Below, one piece after another: positions 7,013 to 15,621 of a stretch of DNA of 64,000 bases. The notes beneath the pieces were generated by a model. That model was not told the DNA's origin. It did no database searches and worked only from the letters and a program-made list of their open reading frames with translations. The stretch spans positions 620,001 to 684,000 of the forward strand of contig CAVQUX010000006.1 in NCBI GenBank assembly GCA_963716925.1, in the 5' to 3' direction. This stretch comes from DAISKN01 sp963716925 (GTDB taxonomy: Bacteria; Acidobacteriota; Vicinamibacteria; Marinacidobacterales; SMYC01). A program made the position numbers and the translations under genes. Within the stretch, counting starts at the first letter, position 1. The number at the start of each line of letters is the position of its first letter.

Positions 7013-10000
7013 TCATGCGATGCGAACGCTCGCCGCGCCGGCGTCGACGAGCGCGGTCGCCCCGGCCGCCTGTCTCCTGCGGAGCATGTAATACGTCACC
7101 GGCACCGTCATCCTCGACAGCAGCAGCGAAGCCACTTCACCCGCCATCAGCGAGATGGCCAGCCCCTGGAAGATGGGGTCGAACAGAATGACTCCGGCCG
7201 CCACCACCACCGCGGCCGCGGTCAGGAGCATGGGCCGGAACCGCACCGCCCCGGCGTCCACCACGGCTTCGGCGAGAGGCATTCCCTGCTGCAGCCGGAG
7301 CTCGATGAAGTCGACGAGGATGATGGAGTTGCGCACCACGATCCCCGCGCCGGCGATGAAGCCGATCATCGAGGTCGCGGTGAAGAACGCGCCCAGGCCG
7401 CCGTGAGCCGGCAGGATGCCCACCAGAGAGAACGGGATCGCCAGCATGATGACCACGGGCACCGAGAACGACTGGAACCAGGCGACCACCAGGATGTAGA
7501 TCAGCACCAGGACGGCGGCGAACGCGAGGCCGAGATCGCGGAAGACCTCGTAAGTGATGTGCCATTCGCCGTCCCACTTCATGGCGTAGCGATCCGTGAG
7601 GAAGGGCTCGCGCGCGGTGTACTGCTCCATCGCGTAGCCCTCGGGAAGCTCCATGTCGTCGATGCGAGGACCGAGGTTCAGGATGGCGTAGACCGGGCTT
7701 TCGATCTCGCCCGCCACGTCGGCGGTCACGTAGACGACCGGAAGCAGGTTCTTGTGGTAGATGCTCTTGTCCTCGTCCACCCGCTCGAGCGAGGCGAGCT
7801 CGCCGACACTCACCAGACGTCCGCTATCGCTCGCGACGCGGAGGCGGAGGATCTCGGAAAGGTCCGAGCGGGTCGCCCGGTCCAGGCGGAGAACGATGGC
7901 CACGTCCTCCCGCTCTCTCTCCTGGTGCAAAAGGCCGACCTCCTGACCGCTCGTCGCCATGCCCACCGCGCGGACGATCGCGTCCGCGCGCACCCCGCTC
8001 AGAGCCGCCTTTTCCCGATCCACCAGAAGCCGGTACTTGGGCTGGTCGTCCTCCACGTACCAGTCGACGTCCACGATGCCGGGGGTGGCCTCCATCTCCT
8101 CCCGGACGGAGCGGGCGATCTCGATCTGCCGGGAGTAATCGGGCCCGTAGATCTCGGCGACGAGAGTCTGGAGCACCGGGGGACCCGGCGGCACTTCGGC
8201 GATTTTGATGCGGGCTCCGAGATCGCGCGCGGTCTCGCTCAACCGCTCGCGCAGGTTCTTCGCGATCTCGTGGCTTTCCAGGCTCCGCTCGCCCTTACCG
8301 GTGAGATTGACCTGGATGTCCGCGACGTTCGGACCCCGGCGCAGGAAGTAGTGGCGGACGAGCCCGTTGAAATTGTAGGGGCCGGAAGTTCCCGCGTAGA
8401 TCTGGTAGTTGACGACGTCGGGATTCTCGCGGATTTTGACGGCGAGAGTCCGCGCCGCCCGCGTGGTCTCGGCGAGCGTCGTGCCCTCGGGCATGTCGAT
8501 TACCACCTGGAGCTCGCTCTTGTTGTCGAAAGGAAGCATCTTCACTTCCACGAAGCCCACGCCGACGAGAGCGAGCGAGCCTATGAGGAGCACCACCACC
8601 GCGGCGAGAAACAGGCGGCGGTACCGGTCGTTCGCCAGTAGAGCGCTCATGACCTGGCGATAGAGTCGGGTCATGCGGCTCTCCACGTGATCCTCGTGCC
8701 CGCTCTCGCATCGCAGGAGCCGAATCGTGGCCCAGGGCGTCACCACGAAGGCCACCACCAGCGAAAAGAGCATGGCGGACGAGGCCCCGATAGGGATGGG
8801 CCGCATGTACGGACCCATGAGACCGCTCACGAACGCCATGGGGAGAATCGCCGCCACCACCGTCAGAGTCGCGAGAATCGTCGGGTTCCCCACCTCGTCC
8901 ACGGCCTTCACCGCGATCTGCGCCGTGCTGAGGCCGCGGTTCTCCGGCAGCCGGCAATGGCGCGCCACGTTCTCGACGACGACGATGGCGTCGTCCACGA
9001 GAATCCCGATGGAGAAGATGAGGGCGAAGAGGGTGATGCGGTTCAGGGTGAAGCCGTAGAAGTAGAAGACCGAGAGCGTCAGCGCGAGCGTCGCCGGGAT
9101 CGCCAGGAGCACGATCAGCGACTCCCTTCGGCCGAGCGTCCACCAGATGAGAAGCGACACGCTGAGGACGGCGATGGCCATGTGGAGCAGGAGCTCGTTG
9201 CTCTTCTCGGCGGCGGTCTCGCCGTAGTCGCGGGTGACGGTCACTTCGACGTCCCCGGGGAGGAGCGTCCCTTCGAGGGCTTCTACTTTTTCCTTCACCC
9301 CGTGGGTCACGGCGACCGCGTTCACCCCTTTCCGCTTGGCGACGGCTATGGTGACCGCGGGCAGCTCCTCGTTCCCGGCTCCGTGGAAGACATACTGCGA
9401 CGGGTCCTCTCCCGCGTCCTTGATGACCGCGACGTCCTTGAGGAAGACCGGTCGCCCCTGGTGGGCCCCTACGACGACATGGCCCACCTCTTCCACATCC
9501 CGGAGCCACCGGCCGGTCTCCAGACGGAACTCGCGATTGCCGGAGGAGAACTCCCCCGCAGGCAGACGAAGGTTCGCGCCCCGGACCGCGTCGGCGATCC
9601 CGAGCGGCGAGAGGCTCCTGGCGGCCATGGCGTTCGGGTCGAGTAGCACTTGAACTTGCCGCCGCTCTCCTCCGATGAGCGTGACCTCGCTCACGTCGGG
9701 AATCTGCTTGATGGAATCGGCGAGCTCCGCCGCGATCTTGCGGAGGGCGAAGTGGTCGTAGCGCGGGCTCGAGAGCGTGAGCGCCAGCACCGGAACGTCG
9801 TCGATGGAGCGCGGCTTGACCAGGGGCGGAGACGCGCCCTCCGGAATGAGGTCGAAGTTGGCCTGGAGCTTCGTCAGAAGGCGGACGGCGGCGTCCTCCT
9901 CGTCCTGTCCCACGAGGAAGCGAACGACGACGAAGCTCGACCCGGAGCTCGAGGTCGAGTACAGGTACTCGACGCCGGGTATCTCCCAGAGGAGTTTTTC

Positions 10001-10225
10001 CATGGGGCCGGTGACCCGCCGCTCGACCTCCTTCGCCGAGGCCCCGGGCATGGAGACGAAGACGTCGAACATCGGCACCACGATCTGGGGCTCCTCTTCC
10101 CGAGGCAGCTGCCACAGGGTGAAAAGACCGAGGAGCACCGCGGCGGCGAGAAAGAGAGGAGTCAGCTTGGAGTCGATGAAAGCGCCCGCGATCTTTCCGG
10201 CGGGACCGAGACTCGTGTCTTTCAT
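7013..10225 (-). CDS. RND efflux transporter, inner-membrane permease
   Basis: A 1070-residue, full-length AcrB/HAE1-type pump subunit that uses proton flow to export substrate through the adaptor and TolC protein encoded just upstream. Seen in order: first helix and LPREEEPQI, porter motif VERRVTGPMEKLLWEIPGVE, the TM4 proton-relay Asp pair in FSIGILVDDAIVVVENVARH, large second porter loop, and the C-terminal helix bundle with SMIGFIAGAGIVVRNSIILV and AVRFRPMLLTAAAVV. It starts inside the stop of the adaptor gene (ATGA). The N-terminal PREEEPQI pattern is that of drug/metabolite-type RNDs rather than metal HME pumps, but substrate cannot be read from sequence. Confidence 0.95.
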   Translation of the reverse strand: MKDTSLGPAGKIAGAFIDSKLTPLFLAAAVLLGLFTLWQLPREEEPQIVVPMFDVFVSMPGASAKEVERRVTGPMEKLLWEIPGVEYLYSTSSSGSSFVVVRFLVGQDEEDAAVRLLTKLQANFDLIPEGASPPLVKPRSIDDVPVLALTLSSPRYDHFALRKIAAELADSIKQIPDVSEVTLIGGERRQVQVLLDPNAMAARSLSPLGIADAVRGANLRLPAGEFSSGNREFRLETGRWLRDVEEVGHVVVGAHQGRPVFLKDVAVIKDAGEDPSQYVFHGAGNEELPAVTIAVAKRKGVNAVAVTHGVKEKVEALEGTLLPGDVEVTVTRDYGETAAEKSNELLLHMAIAVLSVSLLIWWTLGRRESLIVLLAIPATLALTLSVFYFYGFTLNRITLFALIFSIGILVDDAIVVVENVARHCRLPENRGLSTAQIAVKAVDEVGNPTILATLTVVAAILPMAFVSGLMGPYMRPIPIGASSAMLFSLVVAFVVTPWATIRLLRCESGHEDHVESRMTRLYRQVMSALLANDRYRRLFLAAVVVLLIGSLALVGVGFVEVKMLPFDNKSELQVVIDMPEGTTLAETTRAARTLAVKIRENPDVVNYQIYAGTSGPYNFNGLVRHYFLRRGPNVADIQVNLTGKGERSLESHEIAKNLRERLSETARDLGARIKIAEVPPGPPVLQTLVAEIYGPDYSRQIEIARSVREEMEATPGIVDVDWYVEDDQPKYRLLVDREKAALSGVRADAIVRAVGMATSGQEVGLLHQEREREDVAIVLRLDRATRSDLSEILRLRVASDSGRLVSVGELASLERVDEDKSIYHKNLLPVVYVTADVAGEIESPVYAILNLGPRIDDMELPEGYAMEQYTAREPFLTDRYAMKWDGEWHITYEVFRDLGLAFAAVLVLIYILVVAWFQSFSVPVVIMLAIPFSLVGILPAHGGLGAFFTATSMIGFIAGAGIVVRNSIILVDFIELRLQQGMPLAEAVVDAGAVRFRPMLLTAAAVVVAAGVILFDPIFQGLAISLMAGEVASLLLSRMTVPVTYYMLRRRQAAGATALVDAGAASVRIA

Positions 10226-11397
10226 GATTGTGCCGCGACCCGGATACCTTCTTCGGCGATCTGCTGGGCCTGGACCACCACCGCATCGCCGGGGTTGAGC
10301 CCGGAGAGGACTTCGAGGAACCCCTCTCGAGCCCGACCCAGAGTGACGAGCCGGAGCCGGGCCCGCTCGCCCTCGACCACGTACACCAGCTCGAGCTGAC
10401 CCCGGCGCATCACGGCGGAGTCCGGAACCAGCATTCTTTGCGTCTCTCCCGCGCTTTGCGTCTCTCCCGCGCGGAGCTCGACGCGGACGAATCTCCCCGG
10501 CGCGAAGCGCTCGGAGTCGGCTCCCTCGGGGAGGTCGACCTTCACCAGGAAGGCCCGGCTCATCGGGTCGACGGCGGGAGAGACCTCGCTCACCCGACCC
10601 TTCAGCCTTTCGCTGCCGGCGACCGCGACCGTGGCTTCGTCTCCTACGTGGACGCTCCCCGCCTGGGATTCGTCGACGAAGACCTCCGCCCTCAGGGCTC
10701 CCGCCTGCTCCAGAACGAGAAGAGGTGCCCCCGGCGCCGCCAGGTTCCCCACGTCCACCTGCCGCTCGATGACGCGGCCGTCGAAGGGGGCCTCGATCCG
10801 GGTGTAGCCCCAGAACGCCTCGGCGGACGCGATCTCGGCGCGAGCGCGCTCGATGCTGGATCGCGAGCCTCCGAGCCTCGCCTTCGCCATGGCGAGATCG
10901 GCCCGGGCCGAGAGAGCCCGGCTCTCCACCTCGTCCATCTCCTGCGCGGTGACCGCGCGCTTCCCTTCGAGCTCCTGGTAGCGCCGCAGCGTGGACTCCG
11001 CGACATCGGCGCGGGCGCTCGCCGCCTGAAGCCCCGCGCTGGCTTCCCGTTCGGCGTCCTCCGCCTCCTGCAGCGCCGCCTTCGTCGCTCCGAGACGGGC
11101 TTCGAGGTCCTGGCCCTCGAGCACCGCGAGCGTCTGGCCGCGCTTCACGCGATCTCCGGCGCTCACGCGCATCTCGCGCACGTGGCCCGGAATCTTGCTC
11201 GTCACCACGGCCGTCTGACTCGCCCGCAGGGTGCCGCTCGCCTCGTAAAGCGAATCCCCCGTTGCGCGCTCGACGACCTGGACCTCGACCGCCACGGGAG
11301 GTGCTTCGGTCACGCCTTCGTTCTCACCGCCCCCGCAGGAGACCGCCGCGAGCGCCGTCCCGGCGAGCAAGAGCAACGGAGTAAGTTCCTTCATCAC
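10222..11397 (-). CDS. RND efflux periplasmic adaptor (membrane fusion protein), lipoprotein
   Basis: A 391-residue adaptor. The N-terminus ends in a lipobox, ALAAVSCGGG, so it is probably lipid-anchored. The barrel-sandwich half motifs are clear: GHVREMRVSAGDRVKRGQTLAVLEG at about residues 70-95 and FDGRVIERQVDVGNLAAPGAPL near residue 205, with a coiled-coil hairpin between them (Ala/Glu-rich, residues 100-190). The C-terminal beta-barrel and membrane-proximal domains follow. It bridges the pump and the TolC-like channel. The gene overlaps both neighbours by 4 bases, so the three components are translationally coupled in the order channel, adaptor, pump. Confidence 0.94.
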   Translation of the reverse strand: MMKELTPLLLLAGTALAAVSCGGGENEGVTEAPPVAVEVQVVERATGDSLYEASGTLRASQTAVVTSKIPGHVREMRVSAGDRVKRGQTLAVLEGQDLEARLGATKAALQEAEDAEREASAGLQAASARADVAESTLRRYQELEGKRAVTAQEMDEVESRALSARADLAMAKARLGGSRSSIERARAEIASAEAFWGYTRIEAPFDGRVIERQVDVGNLAAPGAPLLVLEQAGALRAEVFVDESQAGSVHVGDEATVAVAGSERLKGRVSEVSPAVDPMSRAFLVKVDLPEGADSERFAPGRFVRVELRAGETQSAGETQRMLVPDSAVMRRGQLELVYVVEGERARLRLVTLGRAREGFLEVLSGLNPGDAVVVQAQQIAEEGIRVAAQS

Positions 11398-12734
11398 GGT
11401 AGAATCGCCTCCGAATCTCGTTCGAGCGTTCCCGTCGCCAGCTCGAGCGCCGCAGCCGCGAGCCGGGCCTCGAGGACCGCGCTCAGATGGTGCACCTCCG
11501 ACTGGAGGAGGGCGTTGTGGCTTCGCAGAAGCTCCGTCACGTTCGCGAGCCCGCCTTCGTACCTCGCCTGGGTGATGCGGTGGCTTTCGCGCGCCTGGGC
11601 CACCGCCTGCGCCGCGACCCCGAGGCGCTCTCTCGCCGCGTCGCGCTCGAGAGACGCGCGGCGCACTTCGAGCCGGACGCGGTTCTCGACCTCCTGTTTC
11701 CGGGCACGACTCTCCCGGAGCGATGCTTCGGCCTCGCGGACCCGGGCGCTGTCGCCGAGCCCGTTGAAGAGGTTCATGCGGAGCGACAGCCCCAGCATCC
11801 AGTTCGTGCCACCGGGGCCGGTGAAGCTCTCGCGATCCGATTCCCAGCCTGCCTGAAGATCGACGGAGGGAAGAAACGCGGAGCGCGCCGTCTCATGGCC
11901 GATGGTGGCCGATTCGATGTCGAACGTCGCCTGGCGCATCTCCGGGCTTTCGGTAAGCGACAGCTCTTCGAGCGCCTGGAGCTCTTTCGACTCTCGCTTC
12001 TCGCCGGGAGTCAAAGGGGTCAGGAGCGAGAGCCTGCGATCGAGAGGCTCACCGATCCGGTCGTTCAGCTCGGCACGCCCGATCTCGACGTGGTTCGAGG
12101 CCGCGATGCGCTGCTCCCGGAGATGAGCGCCGTGCACCTGGATCGAGAGGAGGTCGGCCTCCGTGGCCAGCCCCGAGTCGAACAGGGCTCGCGCCCGTCG
12201 GATATCCTCCTCCGCCACCGCGACGGCGTCTTCCATGACCTCGAGGTTCCGCTCCGCCACCTGCACGCCGTAGTACGCCTGGACCACGGCGAAAATCACG
12301 TTCATCTCGGTCTGGCGGCGGCCCTCTTCGGTCGTATCACGTCCGAGACGGGCGCCCGATAGCGCCAGGCGGTTCGCCCCTCCGGCGAAGAGCGTTTGCC
12401 TTACGGCGAAGCTGGACTGAAAGTTGTTGAGCGCGTCCGGGCTGTTGAGCTTCTCGACGTCGAAATTGTCCTCGGTGAAGCGTCCCTGGTTCAGCAGCGT
12501 GCCGAACACGAAGACCGGGTTGTCGCTCCGGTGGAAGGACTCGGTGTAGTCCACCCGAGGCAGGAACGCGGACACGGCCTCGTCGACTCTCGCCTCCGCG
12601 GCGTCCGCGGCGGCGGCGGCGGCCGTCATCGCCGGGTTCTTCTCGAGGGCGAGAGCGATCGCGGCCTCAAGCGAGAGGGGCGCGTCCTCTGCCGGAGCCG
12701 CCATCGCCAACGCGAGAACGAGAGGGGAAATCAT
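11394..12734 (-). CDS. TolC-family outer-membrane efflux channel
   Basis: A 446-residue protein with a short signal peptide (LVLALAMAAPAEDAPLSL) followed by the outer-membrane efflux protein pattern: two halves each with a long amphipathic helix pair and a short strand region. Typical pieces are LEAAIALALEKNPAMTAA at the start, SAFLPRVDYTESF, LFAGGANRLALSGA, and in the second half SAFLPSVDLQAGWE and LRMNLFNGLGDSARVREAEA, ending in a helix with ESHRITQARYEGGLANVTE. It forms the periplasm-spanning exit duct for the RND pump encoded downstream. The start is 12 bases after the exported helical protein gene. Confidence 0.93.
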   Translation of the reverse strand: MISPLVLALAMAAPAEDAPLSLEAAIALALEKNPAMTAAAAAADAAEARVDEAVSAFLPRVDYTESFHRSDNPVFVFGTLLNQGRFTEDNFDVEKLNSPDALNNFQSSFAVRQTLFAGGANRLALSGARLGRDTTEEGRRQTEMNVIFAVVQAYYGVQVAERNLEVMEDAVAVAEEDIRRARALFDSGLATEADLLSIQVHGAHLREQRIAASNHVEIGRAELNDRIGEPLDRRLSLLTPLTPGEKRESKELQALEELSLTESPEMRQATFDIESATIGHETARSAFLPSVDLQAGWESDRESFTGPGGTNWMLGLSLRMNLFNGLGDSARVREAEASLRESRARKQEVENRVRLEVRRASLERDAARERLGVAAQAVAQARESHRITQARYEGGLANVTELLRSHNALLQSEVHHLSAVLEARLAAAALELATGTLERDSEAILP

Positions 12735-12746
12735 GATTCCTTTCGA

Positions 12747-13295
12747 CTACTCGCGCTCGGGAACGGGATGACTCTTCTGCATCTCCGCGTGTCCGTTCGC
12801 GAGGAACCGGCTCACCACCTCGGCGTGGCTCTTTATCAGCTTGGCCACATAGGGATCCGCCGAGGACTCGCGAACCCGAAGTCCGCGTTCGGTGTCCTCC
12901 ATCGTCATCTCGATCTTGTCGGCGTACCGGAAGATCTCGGCAAAGAGCGGGTCGCGAGTGTGGATGGGCCGGCCCTCATCGAGGCGGCTGTACATCGAGC
13001 GCACGTGCTCCCGAAGCTTGCCCACGATTTCCGGATCTTCGGATTCGGTCAGCGTTTCCACACCGTCGGGAAGCTCCTGCACGCTGCGCCGGATCTCCTC
13101 GCGATGTTCGAGAAGGAAATGAAACAACGCCATGTCTTCCTGGTGAGCCGAATCCCCCCCCATGCCCCGCTGCGCTCCCGGCCCCTGGCGGCCTCGGCAA
13201 CAGGACCCGCACCCGTTTTGTGGCGGCTGACTCCAGGCGAACGCCCCAGCCAGGAAGATCGCTCCCGCGGCCATCGTCCAACCTCTGTACTTCAT
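12747..13295 (-). CDS. Exported conserved protein of unknown function, first gene of the RND operon
   Basis: A 182-residue protein from ATG 13295, chosen because GGGAGGAG lies about eight bases upstream; an in-frame start at 13325 is less likely. The signal peptide (TMAAGAIFLAGAFAWSQ) is followed by a Cys-rich short stretch NGCGSCCRGRQG and then a mostly helical body with ELPDGVETLTESEDPEI and SSADPYVAKLIKSHAEVVS, a pattern recognised from conserved hypothetical proteins of many environmental genomes. It contains several His residues and the initial Cys cluster could bind metal or be lipidated; neither is shown. As the first gene of the operon it may sense or buffer the pump's substrate (inference). 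Confidence 0.72.
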   Translation of the reverse strand: MKYRGWTMAAGAIFLAGAFAWSQPPQNGCGSCCRGRQGPGAQRGMGGDSAHQEDMALFHFLLEHREEIRRSVQELPDGVETLTESEDPEIVGKLREHVRSMYSRLDEGRPIHTRDPLFAEIFRYADKIEMTMEDTERGLRVRESSADPYVAKLIKSHAEVVSRFLANGHAEMQKSHPVPERE

Positions 13296-13473
13296 AGGTT
13301 TCGCTCCTCCCAAGGTGGGAGACAAAAAACCCTTCGAAGGATTCGGGGCCTTACAGAGGGATGAGACAGGGCACTAAGTGGACCAATTACTGTAGTTTAG
13401 AGGAGGGACCCAGAGGTCGTGACTCTTGGGGCCGAGGGCGCCCGCCTTCCCGGGCGGTGCTCGCGGTGATTTC

Positions 13474-14850
13474 TTAGCGATCTCTCGGCAGACCAGGGGC
13501 GTACCGGCGCGAGCTCTCCTCGCGGACCGCCGTCGTTCGACACTCCCGCTCGTCGCATCGCAGCCCGAGACTCATCCCCCGGAGGAGGCCGCCGCGCTCG
13601 TTCCTTCCCGATAGGGAGACCTCCAGAACCTCGCCGTCGTCCCGGATCTCCGCGAGACCGAACTGCTGGATCGAGATGAGGCCGAAGAGGATTCTGCGCC
13701 CGGCGACGCCGTGGCTGTAGGGTCCGCCCTTGGGACGCGCGTAGCGATCGAAGGGCGCGGCGTGCATGACGGGGAACCCCTTCTCGCCCGCCACCCCTTG
13801 GGTGGCGAAGTTCGAGTGGGTGCCGTCATCGATCGCCACCATATGGCCGTCGCCGCTGAGCATGAGTATCCGCCCGTTCATCCCGGCCCCGAGGATCCGA
13901 TCGGCGATGTGCCGCCGTTCCCAGTCGTAGCGTCCCCAGCCGTGGCCGTCGCCCGGCGGGGCGATCCACGGGACGGGATTGACCCATACCACGAGCGCGT
14001 ATCGACCGCGGGCGGCCTCTATCTCGTGGAGGAGCCAGTCTCTCTGAGGCACCCCCAGCATCGTCTTGTCCGGCCCATCCGGCGTCGCGTCCGGAGTACG
14101 GTGCGAGCGGACGTCGGTGAGAAGGAATCGCACCCTGCCGACCGTGAATGCCTGGCGCAGATCGCGCGGAAGAGCCTCGTTGCGCTCGAGGGGATAGTGG
14201 GGAACGTACTCGTCGTAGGTTGCGAGCGCCGCCGTTCTTCCGACATGCGTCCCGTCGGCGTCGTTCGGGCCGTAGTCGTGGTCGTCCCAGACGTAAGCGA
14301 TGGGGGCCGAGCGATAGAGAGACGACTGCCGCTCGGAGGCGAGCACCTTGTCGAAAGCCCGGCGGAACTCGGCCGGGTCGTTCTCGGTGATGTTCTCGTA
14401 ATGGAAGTCCCCCATGTGGAGGGTGAAGAGAGGGGCGAGGGATTCCATCGTTTCGAACACCCGGTGGTTCGATCCGCTCCTGGCGCAGGAGCCGAAGACG
14501 AACTTGAACGACGACGCCCCCCGGGCGAACGTCTGGAAGCGGCCATCGAGACCCGCGCCACCGGAAACGGCCACCCGGTATTCATAGGCGGTTCCCGGCG
14601 AAAGACCCTCGAGGGGGAAGGTCGCGATCCCGTTCGGGCTCATCTCGCGCGGCGGGACCTGCGTCTCTCCGAGGAGAAGCCGCGGCTCGCCGGCGTCGCG
14701 ATCGACCTTCGCCTTCACCACCGCCGAGCTCTCGGTCACCGCGCCCGACCAGACCCACTCGACGGGTCCGCGGGCGAGGACTCCGGGCGAGAAGGCAACG
14801 AGGGTCAGAGCGATGCCGAATCCACGCCTGAGAAGCGTCATCGCGCGCAT
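13474..14850 (-). CDS. PhoD-like metallophosphatase, exported
   Basis: A 458-residue protein taken from ATG 14850 (an in-frame codon at 14892 would add 14 unlikely residues; ATG 14841 is also possible). A signal peptide (LRRGFGIALTLVAFSPGVLA) is followed by an N-terminal fibronectin-like strand region with SGAVTESSAVVKAK, then the phosphatase core: FGSCARSGSNHRVFETM, LHMGDFHYENI, YVWDDHDYGPNDADG (D-D-H-D-x-G-x-N, metal ligands) and SGDGHMVAIDDGTHSN. These motifs define the PhoD-like alkaline phosphatase/phosphodiesterase family, metal-dependent periplasmic enzymes releasing phosphate from esters. It stands alone between convergent-looking gaps, 68 bases from the HemG-like gene. Confidence 0.88.
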   Translation of the reverse strand: MRAMTLLRRGFGIALTLVAFSPGVLARGPVEWVWSGAVTESSAVVKAKVDRDAGEPRLLLGETQVPPREMSPNGIATFPLEGLSPGTAYEYRVAVSGGAGLDGRFQTFARGASSFKFVFGSCARSGSNHRVFETMESLAPLFTLHMGDFHYENITENDPAEFRRAFDKVLASERQSSLYRSAPIAYVWDDHDYGPNDADGTHVGRTAALATYDEYVPHYPLERNEALPRDLRQAFTVGRVRFLLTDVRSHRTPDATPDGPDKTMLGVPQRDWLLHEIEAARGRYALVVWVNPVPWIAPPGDGHGWGRYDWERRHIADRILGAGMNGRILMLSGDGHMVAIDDGTHSNFATQGVAGEKGFPVMHAAPFDRYARPKGGPYSHGVAGRRILFGLISIQQFGLAEIRDDGEVLEVSLSGRNERGGLLRGMSLGLRCDERECRTTAVREESSRRYAPGLPRDR

Positions 14851-14918
14851 CGGGTGGGGTCCCGCGTTACCGCAGGATTGTAGGGGCTCCAATTCGCGAA
14901 CGCTCGGGCATGATCCAT

Positions 14919-15563
14919 TCAGTGCAGGAGCGCTTCCGTGCGTCTCCGGGGTCCCCCGAACGCGATGGGCCTCGCTTTCATCACCTCGTCCGCAACCTGG
15001 TGCGCGAATCGAGCGACCGCGGCCCAGTCGGTCAGCTCATAGTCGCGGCTCGTGTCCGTGGGCGCTCCCTCCTTTTTCGCGATGCGCCGCATGATGAATC
15101 GGATGATGAATCCGTATCTCGTGTACGCGAGCGTTCCCGCGATGGATGCTATCCGGAACGGTCTCCACCCCGCGCTCTCCGCGAAGCCCCGGGCACGCGT
15201 GCGGGCGGCTTCCACTTCCTCCGGATTCCGCGAAGCCGCACTGAGGCTCACTCCGAAAAAAGCCGAAGGGCGGGCATTCAGCTCATTCCGGTGCTCTCGG
15301 GCGAACTCCACCGCCCGCGGCTGATACTTGCCTCTGTACAGGGACGCCCCGAGTACGACACCTTCCACGTCTTTCCAATCGATGTATCCAGCCTCGGTCG
15401 ATGCGACGTCGAAAGCGGCGCTGGAGAGACCCCGTTCGCGGAGCGTCGATGCGATCCGTTCGGCAATTCGCCCTGTTTGACCCTCCGTCGTGGCAAACAG
15501 TACTGGAACTTTGACTCTCTGGGGCTCCTCACGCAGCGGCGAGTGATATGACCCGTTTTTCAT
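14919..15563 (-). CDS. Flavodoxin-like protein, HemG-type protoporphyrinogen oxidase family
   Basis: A 214-residue protein from ATG 15563, preferred because AAGGAG lies seven bases upstream; a longer in-frame version begins at 15605. The FMN phosphate loop is ATTEGQTGRIAERIAS, followed by VEGVVLGASLYRGKYQP and SAFFGVSLSAAS, the strand and loop pattern of the HemG-like flavodoxins. The C-terminal half has IAGTLAYTRYGFIIRFIMRRIAKKEG, the long insert and RxIMRxIxKxEG segment characteristic of HemG, plus DTSRDYELTDW. HemG oxidises protoporphyrinogen IX using menaquinone. Whether this copy does so or is a general FMN reductase cannot be decided; the insert favours HemG. Confidence 0.8.
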   Translation of the reverse strand: MKNGSYHSPLREEPQRVKVPVLFATTEGQTGRIAERIASTLRERGLSSAAFDVASTEAGYIDWKDVEGVVLGASLYRGKYQPRAVEFAREHRNELNARPSAFFGVSLSAASRNPEEVEAARTRARGFAESAGWRPFRIASIAGTLAYTRYGFIIRFIMRRIAKKEGAPTDTSRDYELTDWAAVARFAHQVADEVMKARPIAFGGPRRRTEALLH

Positions 15564-15621
15564 CTCGTTCTCCTTGTGCTCGGTCTCCAGTAGAGGGATG
15601 TGCAAGAATCGTGCTTCCCGG

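Noticed and set aside
7403..8641. Long plus-strand open frame opposite the RND pump gene
   Set aside because: High GC with biased codon positions opens antisense frames; the translation is Asp/Glu/Arg/His-rich with no domain, while the minus strand is a complete RND protein.
13385..13405. Near-palindrome ATTAC-T-GTAGT resembling a BlaI/CopY-type operator upstream of the RND operon
   Set aside because: Only 11 bases with one mismatch, and no BlaI/MecR-type gene in the window; chance is likely.
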